Source of the DNA: Methanocalculus taiwanensis
GTDB taxonomy: Archaea; Halobacteriota; Methanomicrobia; Methanomicrobiales; Methanocorpusculaceae
Reading direction: 5' to 3'
DNA: 57,822 nucleotides
Assembly: GCF_024372745.1 (NCBI RefSeq)
Contig: NZ_VOTZ01000017.1
Coordinates: forward strand, 1-57,822
In this document: positions 1-9,080 of the stretch, piece after piece
Layout of the letters: each line of letters starts with the position of its first letter
How positions within the stretch are numbered: position 1 is the stretch's first letter
Made by a program: the position numbers and the translations under genes
Notes under the pieces: generated by a model
Told to the model about the DNA's origin: nothing
Seen by the model: the letters and a program-made list of their open reading frames with translations, nothing else
Database searches by the model: none

Positions 1-836
1 GAGCGGGTATTCACCACTTTTGTGTGGATCGGTACCCTTCCCCGTGTGCCCTTTCTCCGGGGTATCTGGTACTCAGGAGGTTCACAATATACTCGTGTAT
101 CGGACCCAACATCGGCAACATAGGTCACATTATCCTTCTCCAACTGTGTGAGAAGCCAGGGATGTTTTCCATAGAATCCATCCATGGCGATATGGGTAAA
201 CGGAATCTTTGTCTTCTTCGCCTCACCGATCATTTCGTAGGCAAGTTCAGCTTTCGTCTTGAATACCTGGTGTTCCTTGGGAATTCCTGCTGCGTCACAT
301 CGAGCGGGATCGTTGATCCAATCGGCCGGGATATACAACCGATGATTCAGCAACAATCGACGATTTCCTTTGACGTAGGCCATAAAAACACCGACCTGAC
401 AGTTATCTACTTTGCCAATATTCCCACAATATTGGCGATAGACAGCAACCGAGTGTTTTCCTGCTTTTGGATTGCCACATTCATCAATCACCAGGGCTCC
501 CTTTTTCCCTATGATCCGCCATCCCTGCTCCATGATCATGGTAGTAAGTGCCCTATGATTCCATGGAGATTGAGAAAGGAAGTGGCTAAAAGCCTGATTG
601 TTTATTGAGCTGCAATATGTGGCAATTGATGTCAAAGTCCGTTGTGAGGGCGCTGTTACAAGACCCACCACATAGTCAAATGCTATCTTCCACTTGTTAT
701 GAGTTGTCGTTGAAAAGCAATGTCTGAGTTGCGCTTGTTCAAAGAAGTGATTAAGACGGGGTATATGAGAAACGATGTGTTCTTTAAGCGCATCTACTTC
801 CGGGTCAAATACTTCATTAACACAAACAATATAATT
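1..836 (-). CDS. IS701-like DDE transposase, partial at window edge
   Basis: The minus strand reads as a transposase that continues past position 1. Recognisable stretches are VIDECGNPKAGKHSV, RQYCGNIGKVDNCQVGV, LYIPADWINDPARC and HIAMDGFYG. These match the IS701 family pattern, in which the first Asp of the DDE triad lies in VID and the second in DGFYG. The frame opens after a stop at 837-839. No ATG, GTG or TTG lies in frame before conserved sequence (DPEVDALKEHIVSHIPRLNHF). An ATG at 842-844 is in another frame, so the N-terminus may be frameshifted or may use a rare start. The plus-strand frame over the same bases is only a mirror. Family call is by eye. Confidence 0.75.
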
Positions 837-982
837 TCATTCATTATATAAAGATCTTACTATCTGATCTCAACAGATCCTATTCGAAACTTGACATTGT
901 AGAGGTAAGTAAGTGAAGGGAAACGCCATTATTATAGTAGGATAGATCGTTCAGGAAAAAATCTCAATTGAAAACCAGATGA

Positions 983-1055
983 TGCTGATATGGGGATTCG
1001 AACCCCAGTCGTCGGCGTGAAAGGCCGACATGATTGGCCACTACACTATATCAGC
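983..1055 (-). tRNA. tRNA-Glu (anticodon TTC)
   Basis: The reverse complement folds as a cloverleaf. The acceptor is GCTGATA/TATCAGC, the anticodon arm TCGGC-CTTTCAC-GCCGA has anticodon TTC, and the T arm is TGGGG-TTCGAAT-CCCCA, with discriminator A. No CCA is encoded. It stands alone between the transposase remnant and ilvE. Confidence 0.95.
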
Positions 1056-1154
1056 CATGCAACAAAAGTGCTATACAAGGTAGACCTTTGGAAATAAAAA
1101 GATATTGATATGGCTGTATCCTGCCGGACCTGATTCCTCTCTGAAATGCTGCTA

Positions 1155-2018
1155 TTAGACCTGGGTTCCTTCACTATCTATGAGGGTCTTGAACGCGGCC
1201 ATGATCTGCTTGGTGATGGGACCGGGCCGCCCGCTGCCGATGGCTCTTCCATCGACCTTGACGATCGGGGCGATCTCAGCTGCTGTTCCGGTTACAATCA
1301 TCTCGTCTGCGGTATAGAGATCAAAGAAGCCTAGCTCGACCACCTTTAACTGCAATCCAAGCTTTGCCGCAATCTCAATTAAGACATCACGGGTGATACC
1401 CTTCAGATTTGTCAGTGTGTGGGGAGCATAGATGATCCCATTCTTGACAAGGAAGATGTTGTCTCCGGATCCCTCAGATATCCGTCCCTGGGTATCAAAG
1501 AAGATCGCCTCATCCCCGCCCTTGTAATTTGCCTCGATCTTTGCAAGGATGTTGTTGAGGTAATTTAAGCTCTTCACATTCGGCGGAAGCGTATCCGGGG
1601 CATTTCTCCGTATTGCAACGGTGACAGCAGTGAGCCCTTTCTCATAGAGATCGCCATACATCGCACCCCATTCCATTGCAATACAGACGATTGTTGGTTT
1701 TGGGCAGTGGCGGGGATCAAGACCCATGGTTCCGGCACCCCGTGTAACAATCGGGCGGATATATCCGTTTTTCACACCGTTTCTCCGGACGGTCTCAATG
1801 ATGATCTCTGCAAACTCTTCTTTTGAGACGGGGACCGTCATATCGATCATCTTGGCAGAATCATATAGCCGGTCGATATGTTCTTTCAGGCGGAATATCC
1901 GACCATTATAGCTTCGTATTCCTTCAAAGACACCATCGCCATAAAGGAAACCATGGTCAAAGACCGAGACCTTCGCCTCCCCCTCAGGAACAAACGTTCC
2001 ATCGATATATATTTCCAT
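1155..2018 (-). CDS. ilvE: Branched-chain amino acid aminotransferase
   Basis: A 287-residue class IV PLP-dependent aminotransferase that moves the amino group between glutamate and leucine, isoleucine or valine in the cytoplasm. The N-terminus ([18 protein letters not shown]) and the [19 protein letters not shown] block, with the probable PLP lysine at K149, are typical. So is [14 protein letters not shown], about residues 178-192. Length is normal for the family. It is the last gene of the minus-strand run starting at cfbA, 30 nt after cfbB. No clear ribosome-binding site precedes the ATG. A link to F430 synthesis is not implied; co-transcription is inferred from spacing only. A D-amino-acid or aminodeoxychorismate lyase role is possible but less likely. 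Confidence 0.9.
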   Translation of the reverse strand: MEIYIDGTFVPEGEAKVSVFDHGFLYGDGVFEGIRSYNGRIFRLKEHIDRLYDSAKMIDMTVPVSKEEFAEIIIETVRRNGVKNGYIRPIVTRGAGTMGLDPRHCPKPTIVCIAMEWGAMYGDLYEKGLTAVTVAIRRNAPDTLPPNVKSLNYLNNILAKIEANYKGGDEAIFFDTQGRISEGSGDNIFLVKNGIIYAPHTLTNLKGITRDVLIEIAAKLGLQLKVVELGFFDLYTADEMIVTGTAAEIAPIVKVDGRAIGSGRPGPITKQIMAAFKTLIDSEGTQV

Positions 2019-2048
2019 AGTAAGAGTATTGGAAAGAGGATCAATGTA

Positions 2049-3434
2049 TTAGTTTTGCTTCGTTCCTGATCTGCGGCAGCACTCAAGGAATGAAGCGATC
2101 ATGTCGGCACTTGCAACAGGGTGGAGATGTGCATAGCTTCCAATGGTATTGTTCACCAGGATTCCGTCATTTCCGGAGGCTATCCCCTTTCCACGGGAGA
2201 GCCTGAACGCATACTGCTGTTTTGGATCCATCCTGATCTCACTGTAATGGAACTCATGCCCACGAAATGCAGCTGTACCCATCGGGCTGTTTTGTGATCT
2301 CCCCTCCACATATCCAAGCACCCGTTTTGATGGCATCTCAGTGTCGCCGGGAAACACACCACACATCTGATGGGTCACTGCATCTGTCTGCCCCTGCCAG
2401 CCTGCTTTCTTTGTAATTGACCGGGTGAGATACATCAGGCCGCCACATTCTGCAAATATCGGAATACCATTATTTGAGGCGCTGGCGATTGAATCCCGCA
2501 TTGCATCATTTTCTTCAAGCGCTTCTGCAAACAGCTCGGGGTAGCCGCCGCCGATAATATACCCGTCAGCTTCAGGGAGCAGGTCGTGAATCGGAGAGAA
2601 GAAGACCAGTTCTGCTCCACCAGAGCGGAGGAGATCAAAGAGATCGGCATAGTAGAAGGTAAAAGCTTCATCATAGGCAATTCCAATCCGAAGATCCACT
2701 TCCTGTTTGTTTGAAAAGGCGCGATGAGGGACACCTGGATGGCGCGGCTCTTCTGCGAGTGTTAGGAGGGCATCGATATCGATATACTCCTCAATCACAC
2801 GGGTGATCGTATCGATCCGATCTGAGAATGCGCTGTCCTCGCTCCCCTCGCGATACGGCACCAGTCCGAGATGCCGCATAGCGAGTTCCATCTCCGGCAT
2901 ATTCGGCACTGCCCCCACAACAGGGATTCCGCAGAAGTGTTCGATTGCGCCTTTTGCCTTCTCAAGGTGCCTGCCACCGGATACATTGTTTAGGATCACA
3001 CCTTTGATGCTGACATCAGGATCAAAGGACTGAAAACCCCGCACAATCGCAGCGGCGCTCCGGGTGATACTCTTTGCATTGATGACAAGGACGCAATTGA
3101 CCCCAAGCGCCTTCGCAACAGATGCTGTACTCCCGGTATCTCCAAGAACCTCTGCACCTTCATAGAGGCCGCGGACACCTTCGATAACACAGATATCAGC
3201 CCCCTTTGCGGCATGAGAGTAGATGCCGCGGAGACCATCCGCATCAAGGACATAGCTGTCGAGATTCCTGCATGGCCGTCCGGTGACACCGGTCAGGTAT
3301 GAGGGATCAATATAATCCATCCCGACCTTGTATGTCTGCACCGGCATTCGTTTCGCAAGGATCGCAGAGATTGCAAGCGTGATGCTCGTCTTTCCGCATC
3401 CGGACCGATCACCGGAGATCAGGAGGGTGCGCAT
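2049..3434 (-). CDS. cfbB: Ni-sirohydrochlorin a,c-diamide synthase
   Basis: A 461-residue CbiA-like amidotransferase. In F430 synthesis it uses ATP and glutamine to amidate the a and c acetate side chains of Ni-sirohydrochlorin. The N-terminus has the P-loop SGDRSGCGKTS. The C-terminal half is the glutaminase-like domain, with the nucleophile cysteine in AECGGLMYLT and the histidine in GSYAHLHPVAS. CobB and CbiA share this architecture. I call CfbB because the gene lies between cfbD and ilvE in a run that also contains cfbA and cfbE. Its start overlaps the end of cfbD by 16 nt, which suggests coupled translation. Confidence 0.92.
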   Translation of the reverse strand: MRTLLISGDRSGCGKTSITLAISAILAKRMPVQTYKVGMDYIDPSYLTGVTGRPCRNLDSYVLDADGLRGIYSHAAKGADICVIEGVRGLYEGAEVLGDTGSTASVAKALGVNCVLVINAKSITRSAAAIVRGFQSFDPDVSIKGVILNNVSGGRHLEKAKGAIEHFCGIPVVGAVPNMPEMELAMRHLGLVPYREGSEDSAFSDRIDTITRVIEEYIDIDALLTLAEEPRHPGVPHRAFSNKQEVDLRIGIAYDEAFTFYYADLFDLLRSGGAELVFFSPIHDLLPEADGYIIGGGYPELFAEALEENDAMRDSIASASNNGIPIFAECGGLMYLTRSITKKAGWQGQTDAVTHQMCGVFPGDTEMPSKRVLGYVEGRSQNSPMGTAAFRGHEFHYSEIRMDPKQQYAFRLSRGKGIASGNDGILVNNTIGSYAHLHPVASADMIASFLECCRRSGTKQN

Positions 3435-4495
3435 TTCATGCTCCTGAGCACAGCCCCAAATTCACTCTCAACAATGGATCGGACTCCAAGGGTCTTTGGG
3501 TGGAGATCAATTTCGACGAGGACATACTGATGGCCAAGTTCACGTAATGGTGCTACCTGACGGGGTCCGTTTGTGATGGAGAAGACTGTGATTCCTTTTG
3601 TATATTCAGCAGGCACTGCATGGGGAACGCCGACAATCAACAGGAAATCCGGATTCCTCTCCTGGATTGCGCTGCCCATATCATCTCCAAGCGCCCCGTA
3701 CTCATCAAGCGAGCCAAGGATGGAGAGAGGGAGCCCGCGCTCCTGCGCTTCTGTGCGGATCCTCTCAGCATCGCCCCTTACCTTCGGAAGGCCGCAATCG
3801 CCGAGGTTTGCGAGATAGGTGACATCGGCATCAGGCGCTGCCTCATGGAGTGCACAGAGCTCATCGATGAACATGTATGCGGTCTCCTTCTTCGCGTTCA
3901 TGATCGCCATCCCTTTTTTACCGGATCGGGCATATTCGAGGAGAGCCTGTGCGGCGATATGCTTCAGATCTCCGCGTTCAGGTTCGATATAACGCTTTGA
4001 TGCTGCGCCACGGAGCCGTTCCACCTCATTTGCCTTTGCAAGGAGATGGCGCTGCCTCGTCAGTTCATCTTCGGTGATCCAGCCAGCTTTTGCAGCCGGT
4101 TCAAGGGCGGCAATGACACCGTCAATATTCTCGGAAAACCCTGCATGGATATCTACTGTGATTGCCGGAGTGGTAATGCCTGAAGAGTCGATTGCCGCCT
4201 GCATATCCTCCCCGATGATCATCGAGACACATGTCCCGATAACTGCCATCCGTTTTGGATTAAAGGTCTTTTCAGCGTACCGAAGTACATCTTCAAGGAG
4301 CTGCTGGCCTCCGAAGATGAACTCGTTATCTGCAAGGGATGTGGTGATCACCCTGAGCCCGTCTTCCTCCAGAAGGCGTGCATGTTTGAATGAACACCCG
4401 GACGGCCCATGGAGGACTGCGACATCTACTCCGAGGTCACGGACTGTATACAGGGCGGCGACGATGGAACTTGGGCGTGGCTGAATGTATTGCAT
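3419..4495 (-). CDS. cfbD: Ni-sirohydrochlorin a,c-diamide reductive cyclase, NifD-like subunit
   Basis: A 358-residue nitrogenase-like catalytic subunit. With the iron protein CfbC it performs the six-electron reduction and cyclisation to 15,17(3)-seco-F430-17(3)-acid. Candidate cluster cysteines are in GPSGCSFKHARLL, GTCVSMIIGED and GDCGLPK. It is shorter than true NifD, as is usual for CfbD. The Shine-Dalgarno sequence GGAGGT lies 9 nt before the ATG and overlaps the cfbE stop, so cfbE and cfbD are probably one transcript. The NifH-like partner cfbC is not in this window. Confidence 0.92.
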   Translation of the reverse strand: MQYIQPRPSSIVAALYTVRDLGVDVAVLHGPSGCSFKHARLLEEDGLRVITTSLADNEFIFGGQQLLEDVLRYAEKTFNPKRMAVIGTCVSMIIGEDMQAAIDSSGITTPAITVDIHAGFSENIDGVIAALEPAAKAGWITEDELTRQRHLLAKANEVERLRGAASKRYIEPERGDLKHIAAQALLEYARSGKKGMAIMNAKKETAYMFIDELCALHEAAPDADVTYLANLGDCGLPKVRGDAERIRTEAQERGLPLSILGSLDEYGALGDDMGSAIQERNPDFLLIVGVPHAVPAEYTKGITVFSITNGPRQVAPLRELGHQYVLVEIDLHPKTLGVRSIVESEFGAVLRSMKCAPS

Positions 4496-4502
4496 CTGAT
4501 CT

Positions 4503-5699
4503 TTACCTCCATGTTTTTACTGCAAGAAGAAGAATTGTTCCCGGCTCCCGTGGCGCCTTCCGTCTTGCCTCATCAAGTGAAGAGGCGAGAGTGGCACCGG
4601 GATAGCCGGAAATACTCTCCTCATTTGGATTCATTAATACAAGCGTAAGTATATCAGGATGGATTATTTCAATAGCACGCCTGATATCAGATTCTGCAAA
4701 GTTTTCACAGACTGCATGCTGGTCCTGCCCTATAACAAGATGAAGCGGGCTATCCGGCTGAAGCCTGCGTGCATATTCTGCAGATTCAAGAGTGGTTTCC
4801 CATGTGGTCCCGCTGTTTGAAGCATCCACGATTAAACAACCATCCTCAATCTCTGTCCGCATGCGGCCGGGCAGTGGTTCAAATGAAGAGAGCGGGGCTG
4901 GATCGATACCAAGAAGGCACGCAGCCGCAGTTGCAAACATCAGGGGATAGCAGTACCCCTTCAGATGAAGAAGGGGATGATCGAATGATCCGCTGATACT
5001 TCCATAATCATAGATCAGTCTGTCCCGCTCAATTGAGACGATATCTCCGACAGCATGCTGATCTGGATGGTGATCCAATCTAATGTCATCGGGAAGAAGC
5101 ACCTGCCTGCATACCTTGAGGGCATCGCATTTTGTAGCACATGCTGATCGCTTTTTGCCAGCGATTGGATAGTCATCTGCTGAGGTGAGAATGCCAAGAT
5201 CCCCCATCCCCGATACACCAAGGGAACATTCGCCAATAAACCATCCTCCGAGAGCATATGCCTGCCTGGCAGGGGCAATCAGGCTTGCAGGAGTGATGCT
5301 GGTTCTCGCAAGTTTCTGCTTTTTTGGGTACTGGATTGTCCCCGAAGATGTGTGAAGGATACCTACGCTACCCATCAGGTGGGCAAGTGCATATGCAGTT
5401 GTCGTCTTTCCGCGTGCCCCGGTGATCTCGATCATCGGGTGCGGTTTTGCAGATCCAATCAGGATGCCCGCTGCCTGGTGATGAGTGATAACCGGTAATC
5501 CCGCATGAAGGAGGGGATATGCTGGATCAAGATGAACCGGCGCGATACAACAGGAGTATACCTTCTGAAAAGCGTCTTCCGGGGAGATTCCTACTTCACT
5601 CCGGTAGACATCCACACAGTCAACACTAAAACCCTGCTCACGAAGGGCAGAGGCGATTACTTCTCCGCCATGAATCGTGTCAAGCGCGAGCAGGCGCAT
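4503..5699 (-). CDS. cfbE: Coenzyme F430 synthetase (Mur ligase family)
   Basis: A MurF-like ATP-dependent ligase that closes the carbocyclic ring of F430 from seco-F430. The ATP-binding motif is EITGARGKTTTAYALAHL. The C-terminal half has the SNSGTTWETT and VIGQDQH stretches. I place the start at MRLLALDTIHGGEVIA (398 residues). That matches how the family begins, just after the cfbA stop. Two upstream ATGs at 5738 and 5729 are in frame and would overlap cfbA; the latter has GCGGAGA before it, so the start is not certain. The stop codon lies inside the ribosome-binding site of cfbD. Confidence 0.9.
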   Translation of the reverse strand: MRLLALDTIHGGEVIASALREQGFSVDCVDVYRSEVGISPEDAFQKVYSCCIAPVHLDPAYPLLHAGLPVITHHQAAGILIGSAKPHPMIEITGARGKTTTAYALAHLMGSVGILHTSSGTIQYPKKQKLARTSITPASLIAPARQAYALGGWFIGECSLGVSGMGDLGILTSADDYPIAGKKRSACATKCDALKVCRQVLLPDDIRLDHHPDQHAVGDIVSIERDRLIYDYGSISGSFDHPLLHLKGYCYPLMFATAAACLLGIDPAPLSSFEPLPGRMRTEIEDGCLIVDASNSGTTWETTLESAEYARRLQPDSPLHLVIGQDQHAVCENFAESDIRRAIEIIHPDILTLVLMNPNEESISGYPGATLASSLDEARRKAPREPGTILLLAVKTWR

Positions 5700-5706
5700 A
5701 AAAAAT

Positions 5707-6111
5707 TCAGAGGTGATCGCGGATTGCATTCTCCGCATTCTTCAGCATCAGTTCTGCAAGAAGAGGATCGCCACCAATTGGGTCAGCATAAACAAGCGGG
5801 ATCTCTTTGCCACTCAGGCTCAGAACACCCCGCTTCTTCCCCTCTTCAAGACCGAGGATTCCTGGAATATCTTTTAATATGTGAATGCCCTTTGCAAGGA
5901 AGAGCGGGACAACGACGAGGAGATCGATATCCTCACCTGAGAATGCCTGCATTGAATCCTCTACCGAGGGCTCATTCATGCTCATAAAACCGGATTTGAC
6001 GATATAACCATTGTTCTTCTCTGCGATGAGTGCGGCTGTGCTCTCAACGAGCTCCTTGTTGTGTGGGAGTTTACTCCCATGTCCGACCAGTAGTAAGCCT
6101 TTCTTAGCCAT
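5707..6111 (-). CDS. cfbA: Sirohydrochlorin nickelochelatase
   Basis: A 134-residue short CbiX-type chelatase that inserts Ni2+ into sirohydrochlorin, the first committed step of F430 synthesis. It shows the family start LLVGHGSKLPHNKELVE with a metal-binding histidine. A second histidine is in FLAKGIHILKDIPG. Archaeal CfbA is half the length of bacterial chelatases and works as a homodimer, so the size fits. It is the first gene of the minus-strand cfb run and is divergent from the marker 9 gene, with 104 nt between them holding both promoters. A cobalt-inserting role is possible, but the neighbours point to nickel. Confidence 0.92.
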   Translation of the reverse strand: MAKKGLLLVGHGSKLPHNKELVESTAALIAEKNNGYIVKSGFMSMNEPSVEDSMQAFSGEDIDLLVVVPLFLAKGIHILKDIPGILGLEEGKKRGVLSLSGKEIPLVYADPIGGDPLLAELMLKNAENAIRDHL

Positions 6112-6215
6112 TATACAAGAGTTGTACCATTGAAGGTAAAAAGTATTATCGATCTGGATCTGTTGGAGGCAGATCCAAAATACTATCCCTGATCATTTCA
6201 AATACTAGAGAATCT

Positions 6216-7349
6216 ATGATGGAGGCATACGAACGTTTTGAACTCCTGATGAACCAGCAGATCGTCAGGACACCAATTGCACTGGCATCCATGGCTGGAA
6301 TTGTGGATGCAGCATATGCGCTGGAGCGAGGTGGACATATTGGTGCTGCGTTCCTCGGGGGGTTCTCCATCGATGATGAGACGGTGCTCGCAAGCCATGA
6401 TCTTGCTGAAGCCGGAAGACGGGAGTTCTTCTTTCCCGATCCTATCGAGGGAATCAGATCAGAGATCAAAAAACTCGAGGGATCTGATATCGTTCCTGGA
6501 ATGAACCTGCGTGGCTCATCACCAGCATCTTTTGAACATCTTGCAGATGAGATTGGGGATATCGCAATCTATGAGATTGATGCCCATTGCCGCCAGATGC
6601 CGATGATCAAGGCGGGTGCCGGGGAGCATCTGCTCACCCATCACCACGATCTCTGTGATACTATCCGGGCATTAAAAAAATATGATACCTGTGTTTCAGT
6701 GAAGATTCGGACAGGTATTACTGATGAGCGCACGCTTTCACGAGCACTCTGGAAGGCCGGGGCAGATATCATCCATGTTGACCTGATGGACAATGGATAC
6801 CAGAAGATCCGGCAGATCCGAAACGCATGCCCTCTCCAGATCATCGCAAACAACTCAATGCACTCCTATGACCGGGTGATGGAGCAGTTCTCACATGGCG
6901 CAGATCTCGTCTCTGTTGCACGAAAAGCCGATCTGCATACCCTCAAAGGTCTGGATGCTGCCATCCGCAGGTATGCTGACGAGATCGGCTGGTACAACGC
7001 ACCCAAGCAGCTCTGCCGCGGTGGTGATCTCCGGGCTCTTGCCTTCTGCTGTATGCCAGTCAAGGAATGTCCGCTCCTGCCTGCCCTCAAAGGAATACAG
7101 ATGGACAGAACCGCATATGTTGACCTGAAGCGGCGTTCGGTTGCAGGCACTCCTCTCCAGGATGGGGCGCACACGTGTTTTGGGAGCCTTGCATGGTGCT
7201 GCAAGTCATCTACCCCCTGCATGTTCCGGGATATGACCCTGAAGAATCTCAATCTATCAAAGCCTGAATATATGAAGAATAAAAGGAGACTTTCTGAGAA
7301 GATTATGGAGGAGATCTTCCGTGAAGTGCCCGCCGACATCCCGTGCTGA
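6216..7349 (+). CDS. Methanogenesis marker protein 9
   Basis: A 377-residue protein with a TIM-barrel body resembling dihydrouridine synthase (SVKIRTGITDERTLSRAL, ADIIHVDLMDNGYQKI, NNSMHSYDRVMEQFSHGADLVSVARKA). A cysteine-rich C-terminus follows (CRGGDLRALAFCCMPVKECPLLP, then CFGSLAWCCKSSTPCMF). That cysteine set could bind an Fe-S cluster and is the hallmark of marker 9. Its reaction is not established. ATG codons occur at 6216 and 6219. Its last 29 nt overlap the start of the CitG-like gene, so they are likely co-expressed. Confidence 0.85.
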   Translation: MMEAYERFELLMNQQIVRTPIALASMAGIVDAAYALERGGHIGAAFLGGFSIDDETVLASHDLAEAGRREFFFPDPIEGIRSEIKKLEGSDIVPGMNLRGSSPASFEHLADEIGDIAIYEIDAHCRQMPMIKAGAGEHLLTHHHDLCDTIRALKKYDTCVSVKIRTGITDERTLSRALWKAGADIIHVDLMDNGYQKIRQIRNACPLQIIANNSMHSYDRVMEQFSHGADLVSVARKADLHTLKGLDAAIRRYADEIGWYNAPKQLCRGGDLRALAFCCMPVKECPLLPALKGIQMDRTAYVDLKRRSVAGTPLQDGAHTCFGSLAWCCKSSTPCMFRDMTLKNLNLSKPEYMKNKRRLSEKIMEEIFREVPADIPC

Positions 7350-8142
7350 GCTTGCCCAGCTCGCAATGATGCTTGAAGTGACGGCATATCCAAAGCCGGG
7401 GAATGTCGATCGCTGCCATGATTATGAAGATACCCGGCTCGAACATTTTCTCGCATCAGTGATTGCCTGCCGCCCCACCCTTGATGTAGTCGGGCGAGGG
7501 GAGCTCTCTATCGGCGCTGCCATCTATGATGCAGTTGTCAGGACAAACTGCCATTTGGGTGGCAACACCCATTTCGGTGCCTTTATCCTGTTAATGCCAC
7601 TTATTGCCGGAGGCGATATCCCAGGCGCTCTCCGGCTCATAAAGGAAACAACCGTTCACGATGCAGTCCTTTTTTATCAGGCATTTGCAGAGACACAGGT
7701 CCGGGTGATCGAGTCTGACGGGCTGGATGTGAATGACCCTGATTCAATAGAACAGATCAGGCGTGATCAGCTGACACTCCTTGATGTGATGGCATATTCT
7801 GCGCCAAAAGATATGATCTGCCGCGAGTGGGTGGAGGGCTTTCCCCTCACAAGACGCTTTGCTGACCGGCTCCATGATGCCGGCGGCGGTGCAAAAGCGA
7901 TCAGCCCCCTCTTCATCGGCTTGATGGCAAAGGAGATGGATACCTTCATCGCCAAGAAGTTCAATGCAGAGGTTGCAGAAGAGGCGATGGCGATGGCACA
8001 GGAGGTGCTGGGGGGGCGGCGGACTGTTGAATCGATGGATGAGGAGTGCATCCGCCGCGGCATCAATCCCGGTTCACTTGCCGACATCACCATCGCCGGG
8101 ATCTATCTTGCACTCACTGAGGGATGGCAATGGGACCGATAA
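7321..8142 (+). CDS. CitG-like triphosphoribosyl-dephospho-CoA synthase family protein
   Basis: A 273-residue COG1767 protein. In bacteria CitG makes the prosthetic-group precursor of citrate lyase from ATP and dephospho-CoA. Family motifs are AYPKPGNVDRCHDYEDT near residue 21 and GGNTHFGAFILLMPL near residue 80. GTG is the start codon. No citrate lyase genes are present, so the bacterial role is unlikely here. Placement between marker 9 and DUF447 suggests a methanogen-specific cofactor step. The overlap with marker 9 suggests translational coupling. Confidence 0.8.
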   Translation: MKCPPTSRAELAQLAMMLEVTAYPKPGNVDRCHDYEDTRLEHFLASVIACRPTLDVVGRGELSIGAAIYDAVVRTNCHLGGNTHFGAFILLMPLIAGGDIPGALRLIKETTVHDAVLFYQAFAETQVRVIESDGLDVNDPDSIEQIRRDQLTLLDVMAYSAPKDMICREWVEGFPLTRRFADRLHDAGGGAKAISPLFIGLMAKEMDTFIAKKFNAEVAEEAMAMAQEVLGGRRTVESMDEECIRRGINPGSLADITIAGIYLALTEGWQWDR

Positions 8143-8219
8143 GGGATCAGAGAGGGGATCATCTTCAGGATCACTCAAAGGAACAGGCTCCGGATGAACG
8201 TATCCGGGAGGCAAATATC

Positions 8220-8792
8220 ATGCAGGATAGCATCCTTCATGAAGGCATCAACGAGGTGATCGGCACCACCCGCCTGAATGCCGCACCGATGGGCGTGATA
8301 CTCCGGGGCGGCCGCTACACGCTCGCCCTTTTTAAAGGAAGCCATACCGCAGAAAATATCGTCCGGGACGGCTGGTTTATTGCAAACCTGATCCATGATC
8401 CGGTAATCTATGTCGAGTCCGCATTTGGCGATCTCACTGACGATGTATTCACCACAGAAATAATAGACAGCACAGAGATGCACCGCCTCGCCGCCGCCGA
8501 GGCATGGGTTGCCTTCCGGGCAGAGGTGATCGGACAGAGCAGCGAAGCATACAGCATCCTCCTTACGCCGCTCAGAGAAGAAATCCTGGCTCGCTCCATC
8601 CACCCTGTGAACCGGGGCTTCAACGCGATCATCGAGGCAGCGGTGCATGCAACCCGGTATATCATGAACCACGATCCAGAACTGGAGTGGCTGATCCGGC
8701 ATCACCTGGCGCTTGCGAGGAAGTGCGGGGGCGAGCGGGAGAAGCAGGCGGCGGGGATGGTTGAGGAGTTGATCAGGGAAGAATCTTTGTAG
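8220..8792 (+). CDS. DUF447 family protein (COG2457)
   Basis: A 190-residue conserved archaeal protein of unknown function, thought to have a flavin-reductase-like beta-barrel fold. I chose the ATG at 8220 because GGGAGG sits 9 nt upstream and homologues begin near MQDSILHEGINEVIGTTRLNAAPMGVI. An in-frame ATG at 8124 would overlap the CitG-like gene. Its 3' half (from 8481) is duplicated about 1.6 kb downstream. It is the third gene of the marker 9/CitG-like group. Confidence 0.8.
   Translation: MQDSILHEGINEVIGTTRLNAAPMGVILRGGRYTLALFKGSHTAENIVRDGWFIANLIHDPVIYVESAFGDLTDDVFTTEIIDSTEMHRLAAAEAWVAFRAEVIGQSSEAYSILLTPLREEILARSIHPVNRGFNAIIEAAVHATRYIMNHDPELEWLIRHHLALARKCGGEREKQAAGMVEELIREESL
8481..8771 (+). 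repeat. Direct repeat, copy 1 (DUF447 3' end)
   Basis: These 291 bases align without gaps to 10097-10387. By hand I count about 19 mismatches (about 93% identity). This copy is inside the intact DUF447 gene and encodes its last 97 or so residues. Confidence 0.95.
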
Positions 8793-8874
8793 CAGAGAGA
8801 CGATCTATATTCTATAGAACGATCTTTGAAGAGGATAGACCCCGATATCTTCGTATTATGACCGGGAGATAATC

Positions 8875-9080
8875 ATGACATTCAGGAATTACCGTATTAT
8901 GCTCCGTAAAGAACCCGAAGGCGGTTACACGGTCACTGTTCCAATCCTGCCAGGCTGTATATTACCTTTGGTGAAACAATAGATGAGGCAATAGAGATTG
9001 CAAAAGAAGCAATAGAACTCTATATTGAGCACCTTCTGGAGAAGGGAGAGGAGAGATCAATAAGAGGCTCTCAGACCTGA
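8875..9080 (+). pseudogene. HicB-like antitoxin, frameshifted
   Basis: The reading frame begins MTFRNYRIMLRKEPEGGYTV and reaches LPGC at 8958. One base then appears to be missing (8959-8960). The next frame continues ITFGETIDEAIEIAKEAIELYIEHLLEKGEERS to a stop at 9080. Together they match a complete short HicB antitoxin (partial RNase-H fold). No HicA toxin is beside it. The last 10 bases overlap the convergent gene at 9071. A sequencing error rather than a true mutation is possible. Confidence 0.8.

Noticed and set aside
24-608. Long open plus-strand frame of 194 codons at the left edge
   Set aside because: It mirrors the IS701-like transposase on the minus strand, whose translation carries recognisable family motifs. 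The plus frame has none.
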